Shown: piece by piece, positions 22,251-35,200 of the stretch
How positions within the stretch are numbered: the first letter of the stretch is position 1
Layout: every line of letters starts with the position of its first letter
DNA from: Amyloporia xantha
Lineage: Eukaryota; Basidiomycota; Agaricomycetes; Polyporales; Adustoporiaceae
Length of the DNA: 64,000 nucleotides
NCBI GenBank assembly: GCA_036971615.1
Contig: JAYKKR010000057.1
Span: 1-64,000, forward strand
Reading direction: 5' to 3'
Position numbers and translations under genes: made by a program
Notes under the pieces: generated by a model
Database searches by the model: none
The model's input: the letters and a program-made list of their open reading frames with translations, nothing else
Told to the model about the DNA's origin: nothing

Positions 22251-23100
22251 ATCCTTGGGTACATGTATAAGGTTGGTTTGAATCAATCGCTGTGACACAG
22301 GTGTGCTAATGCATCATTGTGTTGCGACAGGTTGGGATAAAGAAGGAGCCGAAGGGGATTTATTCTGCGACTATCGCTTCAACACGAATTTGCGTAAGGA
22401 TCCTGGCTGTAGTATCTAGGCACCGGGTTGGCCGCATGGGTTTTCTCTAGGGGGAGGGAGAAAGGGAGAAAGATCGTTCGGCTCCTCAAGTCATAGTAAG
22501 TTCACCTATGTTGCCAATCTACTTCGTATCAATTACTACTTCAGGGCCCATCAAGCAGAATCTGTAATAAGGCTTTTCATTACCTTTCTGAGGCGTAATG
22601 CTGCTGGAAAGACCATGGTAAGTACCAGCGATGCAGATGAGTTCGTGTACACTGAGTTGCGCTCGAGTCCGTTGGCAGGTCATGGGTCCTGGGTATGCCT
22701 CTGCTGTGAGCAAGTTCTAAAGCTACATCAAGAGCAAGATTGATGCGCTGGCGGCGTTACGTCGTACACTAAAGCTATGAGCGTTCCGGCGTGGGGCGAT
22801 TGTGGTCAAGAATTTACCCAGCCATTTCACTCTCGTCTCTATCGCAAGGCTGAGCAGGAGAGCATGCACATTTCAAGGATGGCTCGCACGCTAGTGCACA
22901 GGAAACTGTCTCCGGGTACACGGCTACCAACTGCTCGCAGTTCCAGCTCCAGGTGATGAGCTACAAGCACGACGCCAACATCAAGTCGACCGTGCTGCCT
23001 TTCAAGAAATCAAAGGCAACCCATTCTGTCAAGGGTCGACTAAGGCAGCTGCTGTATGTTTCCCGGCAGCTTCATTATTCTGGCGAAAACACGCCCGCCG
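22251..23100. other. no supported gene
   Basis: A purine-rich run (22447-22475) and short plus-strand frames up to 63 residues (22953-23144), none recognisable. Basic, Lys-rich residues near 22970-23050 are the only protein-like hint. Confidence 0.4.
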
Positions 23101-24620
23101 ACTCCTGGCTACGCCAACGCAAGATGCCCTCCGCTACGGGATGAATGGGCTCATGCGGCGGCAGGGTTCGTTCGACGTATAAAGAAGGCTCCCAGCCGCA
23201 TCGACACAAACACGCGTCATTGCCCGAACTTGCGAGCCCGACGGCGGAAGACTAGGTGCGAAGAAGAACTTAATAGAGAAGAGACAGGCTATCGGCTGAG
23301 AAAACACTCACGTCAAGTGGCGCGTGCAAACGGAAACAGACAGTACTGGCGCACACGCACAAGCAGCGACTGCGTAGAGTATTCGGCGAGCTATCCACGA
23401 GCGAAGAACGAACATAGTGATTGACGTCGATCCCGCTGATCAATGTCGCAATCCCCGGGCAGTACTCATGATCACCGGGGTCCTCGTCACGGGCATGAGC
23501 GTCACCCACAGCGACTGTCGCCCGTCGGCGCATTCTCGGGATCGCCCATCTATACGTACCGTGGCATGATACCGGAGGTAGTAGTCGTCCACGGTGCTGA
23601 CGTGCGGATGAAGCACTTAGCAGACGGCGAACGGAGCAAAAGACGCGCGTTCCAGGAGAGCCTACCTGAGTATACGAGAGGGAACACCAACCAGGCTTCG
23701 CAACTGAGGATGAGTGATACGGCGTGGTGATTACGTGAGCGAGGGTGACGACGGAGGGTAGACAAACGCGGAGACAGAGCGCGGAGGCGGTTTCGATGAC
23801 TGGGCGGGAGGAGGGCGGAGCGGAGAGACGGTGCGGTGAATGGATCCGAGTGCAGTGTGCGCTTGCAGAGACGAACTGGGAATGCAGCAGAAACGAATTG
23901 ACAGTGGAGGACGGAGAGAAACGGAGAACGGAGCTCGGACACCGAACAGACGAGAGGAGGCGATGTGAGCATCGAGCGAATTCCACGCCGTTGAGGCTCT
24001 GCGAGAGCCAGACGACGATCGACGGGGTGGCGTGTTTCACGGGGCATGACTGTCGCTGGAGAGACGAGCAAACGTCGACGGCACAGACGATACTCGCACA
24101 GGCTGCACACGGCGCGTCTCTGATCACGTCGAACGTGCGTGCATACGTGCGGGCAAACGAATCCCCCCTCAGCAACAGCAATGCAATGCGTACGTATGTA
24201 CGCCGTTCGGACCCTCTCTGTCTTGTGTACCTCCGGACGTCTGTCCTGCATATGCTCGTCACTCCTATCGCGTACGAACGCCAAGCCTGCTTCTAGACAC
24301 AGATCACCGCAAGCCCAACACAGACACGACGCCCACCTTCCCCCCTTATCACTCTGTCTGATCCGCCTTCCTACCGAGCTGCCACGCACCCCTTGAACCA
24401 CCCTCTCAACCCTCTGACTCGCCGGCACCCCCCAGCCCGGCCTTCGCTTCCCGCTCCCCTGTCACGCTCCACGCTGCGTCGCGATACCTACACACATCGC
24501 CTTGCATCTGACGTCTGCCGCCATCCCTCTGTCGCCACCACCTACTTGAAGTATTGGATGCCGGTGGTCGAATTTGGCAACTGGATCTAGGTCTGCCGTG
24601 TGTCTCTGGTCGTCGTGGCA
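23101..24620. other. CpG-rich island with long overlapping frames
   Basis: CpG is dense here and stop codons rare, so long frames overlap on both strands (minus 23270-24262 with 330 codons, minus 23550-24428 with 292, plus 23745-24296 with 183). Their translations are rich in Arg, Ser, Cys and Thr without any domain order, as expected from composition alone. A TATAAAGAA sits at about 23179. The block could be a promoter or untranslated exon region, or part of a repeated element. No gene is supported. Confidence 0.45.
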
Positions 24621-27600
24621 TAGGTTAGTAATCGCCCACCAAGGATCTCACTTGCTCACTTGATACCGGGTCGTTTAAGTCCTATGCTTTGTTCAAGCTA
24701 CGTCGATTTAGGGATATTCGTGCGACTATACGACACGTCTGCAGGGCTTACCGAGGCCGTGATTCATTTGCTTCCATTGCAGATGGGGGTTGGTCGATCT
24801 ATTAAGAAGTCTTCCTCGGTGTTTGGAGGCGCCGACTTTATATTTTCGGCTCTGATAGCTGCTCCATCCCGTTTCCTTGCTCAACAGCAACTATCCTTGG
24901 ATCTTTGGTGCAACGCCTCGAGATTCTTTGCAGGCCTGGAGCGACACAATTAAGCTGATGTGCCCGCTTCCTCGTTGTCTGTACCGATGGGAAGCTTGCG
25001 AGGAATACTTCTCCGACGGTATCCTTGGAGCGAACAGAAATTCCTGACATTACATGGCTTGGCACATGGCTGACATTAACTCTCGTGACTACGGCTGTAC
25101 TCATCTCATTGGCTGCATCGGACCACAACAGGGTCGAATCGGCAGGTCAAATGAGAAAGCCCCTTTGGCACGGCCTCTTGCTCATCTTGTATATGGCCAT
25201 GCCGTCTATTAGTTATGTCTGATGGCAACATCGAGTCGAGCTGTATCTGGTAAGTTTCAACGTCCAAATTCGTTCCTGCCACGCGCAATGCGCTCATCCC
25301 GTAAAGCCTTCAGCCATGAACTACGAGGAGCAGGTCTTCAGAGCAGTAGTTCTGTTGAATGGTAATGTGTGGGATGATATCCATTCTTATAGGTTCGTTT
25401 ATTCCATGACCATGCTACGCCTCGCTGCAACAGACTCGTGAATCGAAGCCGCAGGCTTCTCGCACGAGGGGCATCAGGCGGAAGCTCTCGCGCCCCCACA
25501 TTCGTCACTACAAACGTCACGACGCAGGGTTACCGTCTAGGTCCTTGATATGCGCCTTCATCTTGAATCTGTCTCGCTGTCCATACATGCGCTCTGTGTC
25601 GCAGAAGTCGAGTAGGGCCGCAATCACGCAGTCACCTCTCCAAATCCATGCGTAGGACTGGCCATTCTATCGTTCTCATTCACCGCGGTGAAGCGCGGAT
25701 AACTGAACTGAACTCGAAGTAGGAAGGCTTGACTTTTAAATATCTCAATAACTTTCCGAAGCCCATATCATTGACTATTCCGTGAGGAGCGTTGTCCTGC
25801 AGCATTTTCATTGGCTATCGGTGAGTCAACTATCTACTCAATCGCTGCCAGACGTGTTGCTGAAATATATTACGCCGTTGGCTAATATCAAAGGCGAGCT
25901 GGCGATGCTGATACGGGAAATACTTATGCCTAAACTTGGGCTGTTCCGGTTCGTCGCATTGTCCTGATTGTGTTGGTATGAAAACATTGATTATGATATT
26001 AGTGGTCACTCCGGAAATGTCCTTTCCTGCTTGCATGCACTAAGCACCACCGTAAGCTTCCGGAATGCCCCCGCTGCCAGACTTGGGCGTGACCAAGAAT
26101 CAAAACACCTCTTGAATACTTCATAGAGCCCAGTAATGATCAATTCGCAGAAGACGCGCTATGGCGAAGCGCGAGTCGGGTTTCGCTGACATGACCATAG
26201 CCGCACCAACCATCGCAGTGTCAGAAATGATAATGGCATTCATCTCTGGTCTATACCACACGCTATATCATGAAGCTGCTCTCGAAAAACAAATCCATAA
26301 TTCACATCGCTAATGCGAGTGCGGTCGCTTTCAACGATGAGATCTCTGTAAGAATCCAGCCCGTCGGATACTGTGGAGCAATGCTTAGCTTGCTGGTTCA
26401 GAGAGGTGTGACCGGCGGTACTTCAGGCGTACATGGTCTCTGCCCTTCGATGTCGAAGAACCAACGCCTCTTCTCAACTTCGAGCTAGGGCTGATTATGA
26501 AGACACTATGAAACGCAAGTGGACCTGTGATCCCAAGTCGGTCGCCGACATTCCCCGTCAATTGGACGTCACATAAATATTGGTCCGTTTGCAGGTCATG
26601 GCAAACCTCTATCGACTAGGACGCACGCTCCTTCCGGTTCACGCGGAGACTTCGTCAATCCATATGGCCGATAGCAGGCCATTCCTCACCTGAAAGCATT
26701 GAAAATGGCCAGTGTTCCCAATGGTGAGTCGTTACAGAGATATAAATACAGCCAATGGTGATGATTGGAATGATTTCAGCGTGATCAACAAGGTCATCTT
26801 CGGCAATTCGTACGGATGGAGTAGATCGGTTTCCCTTGTTTACGTAACCCATCATCGTGCTCGGTACACATACGTTCTTATACCCTGTCCGATACATATC
26901 TGAATGGATGACTTACATAGCCTTTCACTTCGACTCGCTCATCGACCCAGTCTGTGCAAGCTGTCTCACAACGACCCGATTTTTGTCCCCAACAATGCGG
27001 ACGACAACTTCGAGCCAACAAACAAGGTAGAGCCAGCATAGGAAGATGTGCCCCTCTCGAACGATATGATGACTCTGGTGGGCCCCAGAGCCCCGTAATC
27101 ATCGTTCACCATACATGTACCGTGCTCGAGATATAAGTTTGTGATAAACTGGTATCTCCAAGCGTCTCTCCTCCCGGTGACGGCCGGCGTGTCTGTCGTA
27201 CCAGAAGCTGCACGGGTATGAATTTATCAACGAGTTGAGGACACAGTTGGAAGAGGCTGTGCTGAAAGGAAGCTTTCCCGTTAGCCGGAGGCGACGAAAT
27301 TCTTCCGGACGATGTGAATTGACTGGAGTCGAAGCGCGGTTACAGGGTTGCAGGCAAGGGTATGACATGCTTAACCTGCTCACTGGATGTAAAGTCATTT
27401 CAATTCCTCTAAGCAAAGCGTGGCTTCTTGACCTGTTTTCGGTTACAGATATTGACACGTCTCTCTGTGACTACAGCATTAACCTCGGGCTGGTGGAGAC
27501 TTTGGCTACGACGGGGCATCAATTAGAAGCGCATACTATTTGTGTTGTTAGTTCTTGCGTCTAGCGAGGCTCGTCATTGATACCCACGGGCAGCACTGGC

Positions 27601-28680
27601 TTTTTCTTAGAGGCATTCTCCTGTTCTAGCTACGGTTTTATGCTCCCTCTTCCAGGCATGTTCATCGGATAGTCAAATTGCTTCGACCATTACTGGATTG
27701 ACCGGATTGTCTGGATGCTTCGATGTCACCTACTCTACTAAGTATGGTATGCGTAGCCTCGTGTATTATGTGGTACGAGATCAAGACCGGTATGTTGTCA
27801 CCTAGTTCTCATTCGTGAAAACTAAACATCGAGTATTTGTTCGGATTATATTTGTGCTATTGGTTCACCACCGACAGATCGTCCTTAACCTTTGCGTCAT
27901 GTGTATGAATCACGTTGTCTGACATTCTCAAGATAACTTGGTTTGAGATGGCGCTGCTCCGCCCGCCCGAGCCCAAATGACCTCAAGCCATGATTGCATT
28001 AGGTCTCACATGAGGCCTTGAACACGGTCGACTCAGCTACACACTTTTGCCGATTAATTTCGATTCCCGCGCATACAAAGTTCAACTCCGTAACGTATTT
28101 ACGGCCTCACTATCTATGAATCGCCGCCGCACTGTCTTGCACACTCTTCCCCTGCTCGATTCGCTCCTGGAGCGAGTGATGCCGTGGTCGAGTTGCAGTC
28201 ATGCGCGCCGCGATGAATGAGCTGATAGCGCGGACATGCGTCATACCATAGGACGACGACACGCCCTCAAGGGATTCTCGACGCGAGTCCGTCACGTGGC
28301 ACAGTCACATAGACAGCGAGCGCATCACGTGTTGTACTCCATGAAGAGGGCCCAGCCAATGAGAAGGCGGCGTGCACTCGCGTAGCCAATCACGAGCGGG
28401 CGCATGATCGGGTAAACATTGCGGATGCAGTGGAGTGGAGCTGATTGGTAAGCATCATACACCGTCTGCAAATTGATAACCAAATGACAGGTCATTTGGG
28501 ATCTTGAATCGGAGGCCAGCTTATTAGACCCGATGGACAAGTGTAGTCATCACTGCACTTGGCTTGAAACCAAAACACGATCATTCACTCGGTGATGACA
28601 CGGGGACGTTGATTGTCGATGTACATTCGAGGATTCGGAGACGGGCGCTTTAATGTGATTTGTTGATTCTTGTAACCGCC
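24621..28680. other. about 4 kb without supported gene
   Basis: Frames on both strands are mostly below 110 residues. The longest plus-strand one (27235-27564) begins with a plausible charged helix (RTQLEEAVLKGSF) but has no splice partners. No repeat, transposase or reverse transcriptase pattern was seen. The stretch behaves as intergenic or fully decayed sequence. Confidence 0.4.
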
Positions 28681-28681
28681 G

Positions 28682-29628
28682 TTGCGCCGCGCCTTCACAA
28701 AACTTCTTTCTGAACATTGTCAAGCGCACCTCTCACTCGAATTCCGATGTTTCAAACCTACGCACGCAGTTGATGCAATTCTTCTTCCCTGCAACGGACA
28801 GCGACCGACGATCGTCCAGCTACACTGCAGTCCTCTTTCTCTCGCAACCTCAGGGTCCACCTCAGGAGAACCATTCCGAGCGGGATTTCTTCCTCATCCA
28901 GAAATGTATATGGACTGCATCGCACAAAATCTTGGACCGAAATCATGGAAATACCAGGTATTTTCAAGATACTTGACTTAGCTTGACTCGTGCTCTAACA
29001 CAATTTTACACCTTCACCTTTATACCTATTTTTAGATTGTCGATCGGCTATTTGGCATGTCCAACAAATTGCAGCGTCCTTTTATCATTTTTTACCCCAT
29101 TGTGTCTCGGAGCGGAACACGCTTCAATAAAAACAGGTGCATATGTGAGATACAAGAGGGATCATTCGATAGAGACCATCCCTGGCGAGGGGATGTGGTC
29201 GTGATCCAGTATCACGACTGCACATTTACGCACATGGCGGACATTTCAATGTCTTCGTTTCCACTGTTGAAGAATTATTTCAAATTCTGCCCTGCGCCTC
29301 GTAAGTTGCTTCAGCATTATGTAAATGAGTGAACATTCATTCGAGTCATGCATCTTACAGCGTCCTCGATGATTTCCCTGTGATGTTGATGGTTCATCTG
29401 GTTGTCACCTTTCCGTTTGTCGCTGAGTGTAGTGATACGGGCCGTATGTTCCTCGCTGAACCACTATTATATTTGGAAAAGTCTGAATGTGGTGACGCAT
29501 GCCACACAGCAAGAAGTCGAGAAGTATACTTGATCTTTTTGCCACCTGCATCTCTCGATTATTTTGTTGAAAGTGTGCAACAAGATATGTGTATGTACAG
29601 GAGTGGTAGGATAGTCAACATTCTATAG
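28682..29628 (+). pseudogene. fragment of lineage-specific protein
   Basis: Plus-strand pieces at 28770-28976, 29057-29302 and 29329-29628 read as parts of one protein. The middle piece is the most convincing, with FDRDHPWRGDVVVIQYHDC and ADISMSSFPLLKNYF. Small domains of the form WRGNILVxK...D...V..YF are common in uncharacterised basidiomycete proteins (recalled, not searched). A GT donor after the middle piece (29303) and a possible acceptor at 29360 allow splicing, but I could not build a full chain. It may be a live gene with poor exons or a relic. Confidence 0.35.
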
Positions 29629-29639
29629 AGAGCCAAATA

Positions 29640-30220
29640 ATGAAAGTTAGACCATCTCCGTACACAGTTTACTTCGTGTTGTTCATATCAAGCAGCGCCA
29701 TTCTGAATGGTTACAGGCATGGTATTATCAATGTGACAGCTTGTCAATTACATCGACGACTTGATTCAGTCGCATTCATCTATCCTCAAGTTTACCTTTT
29801 GTCTCACCGGTTGCAGGATGCTACAATCCCTCTTGATACAATGGAGAAAACACATTCCGTCGTCATATTCTGTCATCATCTTACTACGTGTTTCCAAAAT
29901 ACCTTTGATATGCAACCTTGGCCTAACAATAACATATCCGTTTTAAGGTCCATCGTACCCGTGTAGTAGTGGACGCAGACCTTGACACGTACAGTAGCAG
30001 CTGCCTATCAAGGTTATCTGAATCCCGTCACTCTGATCTGTCGTCGTTATGCTCCGTGTGAAACCAGCTGCTGATGTGCGATGTGCAGTCTGCCATGGAA
30101 TCACGCGACTACACCAACACTGAAGTGCAACGACGACGCCAAAGACGCATCGAGCCGGAAAGGAAAGCCGAAGACGGACGCGCTCACGCGTAGGGATCGT
30201 CAACGTAGGGGTAAGGGAAA
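29640..30220. other. no supported gene
   Basis: Only short overlapping frames (108 residues plus at 29640-29966, 86 minus at 29943-30203), with no recognisable features. Confidence 0.4.
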
Positions 30221-31300
30221 GACATGACAGAAGGGTGGCGCCAGAGGCGTAGCCGGCACTGGAAGCGTAGAAGCAAAGGTGTCGACGGTGGACGCAGGCT
30301 GAAGCGTGGACAGGATAATATCGACTTCACGAGGGAAAGAAAGCTATTTGTCATACCATGTCAATTTGAGCACTTAGGGTATGAAGATCAGATTCGTATA
30401 TCTTGAGACCTTTCGACAGCATCTTGCTCACCTCCTGCTTGTTGAGATGGCCAGAACTGTATGCGGACTTTTCGGGAGGCCAGAGACGACATAGAGAGAA
30501 GCCAAAGGAAAAGTCGGCCCTTGCGCAGGCGGAAGCACCGTACTCGGCGGCGAGGCAGAGAGCGCAGAAGCGAAGGAAGTTCGGTTGGAGGCCGGAATGG
30601 GCTCCATCTCCTTGCAATGCCTGATACCAGAACGCGAGCTGCCTTGTCGGGACGACGATGACTGCAGTGAACTCTGGGCCAGGATGCTCGACGTTCACGT
30701 AGTCATTGTCATTGTAGTCATCGAGCAAGCTCGCAGAGCTCTCGCTTGTGGTAGACGGGCCAGCGCGATGCGTGGGACTAAGAGAGCAGAAAATCTTGCT
30801 CCTGTCGAGGATGTTTTGTTGTTTGAATTTCACGCCGCGGAAATGGTAGTGATCGGGTCAGGCGCTAGGACAGGGCGGGGCGTGCGAACGGCGGCAGAAC
30901 GCGGCACGGTCTGGTCTGTTCTGCTGAACGTGCTGGCGGCCGACCTGAGGTTGGTGTTGGATTTTTGTATGGGTTTCCGAGAGAGAGAGGAAAACAGCAG
31001 ACGGGAGCGCCGGCCGTGGTTGCCATCTTCATCTGACCAACGAGACTGCAATATTTTCTCGCCGATCAGGAGTGTTGCAGAGACGGCCAGCGGCTGGGGA
31101 GAGGGATTGGCACGAGAAAGGGGATAGCAGGCACAAAAGACGAGAAAAGAGGAAGGAGGAGCGCAGAGTGGAAAGGAGAGTGGGCGGACATTTGAGTGCC
31201 GTGAAGGACGAGAGGAGGACGAAAGGTAGGGGACAGTGGCCACGCACAGCCCGGACATGATTAGTGACGCTGAAACAGATTAGTTACGCGCATAAACAAC
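30221..31300 (-). other. GC-rich block with one protein-like minus frame
   Basis: CpG-rich sequence. The minus frame 30351-30833 (160 residues) has an acidic/Asn stretch, the piece PGPEFTAVIVVPTRQLAF and a Lys-rich end. The upstream minus frame (30830-31258) is Ser/Pro/Leu-rich and less convincing. The VVPTRQLA piece recalls a DEAD-box helicase PTREL motif, but none of the other helicase motifs follow, so I do not call a helicase. It may be a first exon or a relic. Confidence 0.3.
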
Positions 31301-31639
31301 AGTCTTCGCGCCCTCTAATTAACGGTGAGAATGCTCGGTTCGCGTGCTGTGACTCTCTGATGTTGGTTCGCTAGTTCGAATATTTGCCTGCTCCTGAGCA
31401 GATATCGACGCGTCCAACATCCTTTGCACATCGGCGAAGTCGCTAGCTATTGAGGGTCTGATAATGCGGGAAACATAGAATTAGCCAAGCTTCAAGTGAT
31501 ATTGTCAATTAGGACTGTCCTTTCAGATTGTTTGGTGCGAGAATTGGGCAAAAGGAAGCCCCCTTGGACTTGGGCTTGCACAAGAGTATATACAGTAGGT
31601 CAATTTCTATCTATCAGTTCGTTGGGAGGCCAGAATCAT

Positions 31640-32265
31640 TCACCATCTACACAAATTGTCAGCCAAAGTCCACGAACCTCGAACAATGATACTGCGACAT
31701 ACCATATCTCGCATGCTGCAGACGCAGCTGTAAGATCCGCTCGAAGTCGAGATCGAAGAACGCGTCCAGACGGACCAGCTTATCCATTCCCGCCATCTCA
31801 AGGTCCCACTCATGGAACGCCCTATATGATACATACTCTCCGGGGCTCTTCGTCCATATATAACATGGTTTGATTTTCATGATTTCGTCTTCCGGAGTGC
31901 GGACAAAAGGCAGCACGAACGGTGCAATGTTTGCAGACGGATGGAGGGGAACCGTAACTGATGCGTCGCGGAAGTCTACCGGCGCCCAAGATCCCATTTT
32001 CATCTACTGTACTATCAGCGAATGGTAGGTCAAACGCGACGCTAAACTTACATTATTCCTGGGGCCATATACACCATCCGATAGCTCTCTGGCGCCGCAG
32101 AGGGGCGCAGCCCAGAAGCCTTGTCGATCGGTTTTGGTCACGAAACAAGGACGCGCCTTGCGTTGATACAACCCGCCCGATGCGGAAGCAAAGCGTTTGT
32201 TGCGAGGGATGAGCTCCAAAAACGAAGTTGAATGAGCCTGGAGTGATCGACATGGTTAACGACAA
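31640..32265 (-). pseudogene. uncharacterised basidiomycete protein, partial
   Basis: Two minus-strand exons read well. Exon A (about 32219-32053) has IPRNKRF, GLYQRKARPCFVTKTDRQGF and LSDGVYGPRN. After a GT..AG intron near 32052-32010, exon B (to about 31709) has VTVPLHPSANIAPFVLPFVR, YIWTKSPGEYVSYRAFHEWD and FDLDFERILQLRLQHAR. The pieces have even, folded-protein composition. The start at about 32265 is weak and the reading frame is lost after 31709, so the gene is either truncated or continues through introns I could not place. I do not know its function. Confidence 0.45.
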
Positions 32266-32279
32266 GATGACAAGATGGT

Positions 32280-35200
32280 GGCCGAGGAAAGAGGTGCTTG
32301 AGTTCCCGCGACGGGGATAAAGTTGCCAGAGATCAAAAAAAGTTGACGAACGAAAAAGATGATGAGATGCGGGATCGCAGACGCGCCTTCAAGACCAAGT
32401 TATGGAAGCGTTGCAGCCGACCTGCCTGACCATGCTTCCGCCTCACACGTTGCCTCAGGAGTGTACATAGTGACTGCTTGAGTCCGCGAATGAACATGTC
32501 CTACTGGAGGCCGCACGCTGTGCCGTGGAGAGCAGTCATAGATCCCTCGTTGAGAGGCATACCAGCCCCTTGATGACCGCCGTACCTGTAATTCTGGACT
32601 GTTTGCCTGTTCTTGTATTGGAGGCACTGGGCGTAGTTACTGTCTAAGGGAGAATGCAAAGTAGGGGGGGCAGCATTAATAGCACGCTCCCTCCCAAGAG
32701 ATAGCATCACCTGCCTAGAGCTAGCAACGAGAACATGGCTGCGGAGAAATCGGGGGTGGGGGCCAGAGATAACATTCCAAACTTTCCGTGTTCGGCTTCG
32801 ACAGCATATAGTTAGAAGCTCACAGGAGATGGGTTCAGCTCAATATATCAGAGCAGCTTGAAGAAAGCTGCGATAGGCTTACCACCGAATAGGAGCGCCC
32901 AGTGAAGTCGGCCTTTGTGGACGACTGGGCTGAGAACATTGTCGCAAGGGGTACTAATTAGAGATATCTCCCTAGTAGTTTGATCAGGGGTGGTGCGGCG
33001 TACTCTCAGCCAATGGCCCTGCAACAATAGCGCCGACATGATGTCCCTGGGACCAGAAGAAAGCGTAGGTCATTAGCCTTCAGGTGTCCAGTGATGTCCT
33101 TTTTGCCCCAACGACGGTCATAGCGTGACAGCATCCCGTACGGTCTGATGGGGAGACTCACAGATTTTCTGAGCGGGAAAAGGATCGCAAAGCAAGATGC
33201 GAAAGTGATGTACTAAGCGTCGAAGTCCCATGAGGATGTGCCCTATATAGTAATCTTATATTTCATGCCAGCCGGAAGATGAAAGATATGACATGCTGGG
33301 TGTCATGTTGCACATAAATCCGGCATGCTATTTGAAGCACCGAAGGGGGTTTCCTGTAACGACACGATCAAAAACATTTAAACCTTTGACAGGCTCGCCT
33401 GAGACCGGGATTACAAGGAATGATAAGCCTTCCCTAGTGGCATTCAAGCGCAGAAAGAAAACCACAAGATCTAATTCTTTTGCTTAGAAACGTCGGCGGA
33501 ATGTAAGAAAGAATATTAGACTCAGAGGAACATATTCCCAGGCGCACTATGGACAGAGTAGTCAAAGTTTCCGCCCGTTTTGCCGACCGAAAACATCATG
33601 TGACTATAAGGGAAACATGCTGGCGACTCAGATTCGGCCGTGGACGGCAAATTCATCTATATATATCCACATCGCAGCGGCGTCGGGGATCGTCCATGGT
33701 GTCGTTTCTCTTCGTCTTCCATGTTGGCTTTGAATGTGATTGCATTTGAACTGCTATTGACGGACACGTCATTGTCGGCCTACGGCAAAGATGCTTACTG
33801 AAGCTGATGTTCGTGAGCACTACCCCTATGTCTGTAGTTTACGATAGACGACAATGATACACTACTTTGAAGATTCAAGTTCGTGCTATCACTGATTCTT
33901 ACAGCCCTTCCGGTGATAGACTTCATTTGCAGTGGAAGAGAACAGCGCACGTTGACTTGGGGCCCGGAATGAGCATCTTACTTGTGAGCGACCATCACGA
34001 TATCGCTTCCTCCGATGTCGTAGACCGCATCGCATCAAGTTTGAACACGCGTCAAGCTTAGTGGTGTTCAGCTCACTTAGCATAGTGCAGCAGCCACATA
34101 TCAAACTTTCAATTCGTTTTGCTGAACGGATCTCGAAGTGGCCTAGACAGGTACCCCTTCATGTACCTGGAACGATAGTGGACCGAATACTGACGGTACA
34201 TGAATTACGAAGATTCCCAGATAGTTCTAAAGACGGAAAGGTTATTGCAAAGCCAACGTGTCTGGAACGACTGTCGTCTGGTAGGCTGTAACACAATAAA
34301 GTCCTTGAGCGCTGGCTTATCGAGCGCCTCCAATGTCGCGACACGTTCATCAAGTGAAAGGTAGTAAGGCTGTAAAGTTGTCGAGGCGAAACGCTGTAAG
34401 CTTAAATACAATCACCATTCGTTGTCTGGCTCTGAAACGCTTTACTTTGAGGTTTTGTTTTGTGCCACATATATTGCCGGATGTTCACCAAATAGAAACA
34501 GGAGCCGAAGTGCCGGCAAGGTCGCCGAATCGGTGCGTCTTTCATATACGTCAGCAATGAGATGAGACAGAATCTAGAACTTTGATCCGCTGGCTTGATA
34601 GCTTCTCTTCTATATGAGGATGCGTCAACATTTTGTACCCCGACAAGCGATAACAAACAGCCCGAGTGTATGTTCCTCTGCACCATCCGAGCAGGGCACA
34701 AAGCTGCAGTACATAAAGTGAAATGATCCTCTGGCATTTCAGCCTTCGTCTCACGGAAGTGTAGTGGACGTCCGTTCCAACTTTAATCTGTGAATTTCTA
34801 TTGGCTAGAAACCCGCCACCATGAACGGACAGCCGTATGTGCATTTCCGGGCTATTCAAGTATATCCTGATTAGACTCTTGACTAAGACATCATGATGTT
34901 GATATGTCAAGGAAGTCTGCATGACTCATATGTCTCCTTTTTCAGCGCCGCCGTTGCTCTGGTAGACCAGTTCCAGGTGAGTTCATGGTCAGTGAATATA
35001 TTGTACCTGACAGCAAAGCGACTGCACTTTTGAGGTGGGAGACTATGTGGGTTTCTACGAGCATAGCAGCGTGTGTTTGTGGCGTTGTGCAGGAACTCCG
35101 ATGGATAGAGGTAAATGATTTTCGATATGCATCATCGAAGTAGCTGTTGGTTGACAATATCTGTAGCGGATGCGCACTGTCATAATAGAAGTGGACGAAA

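Noticed and set aside
23270..24262. 330-codon minus frame, the longest simple frame after those in the repeat array
   Set aside because: It overlaps equally long frames on both strands in a CpG-rich block. The translation has no domain order, and stop codons are rare there for compositional reasons.
30351..30833. DEAD-box helicase suggested by VVPTRQLAF
   Set aside because: No nucleotide-binding GxGKT, DEAD or later helicase motifs follow in any nearby frame.
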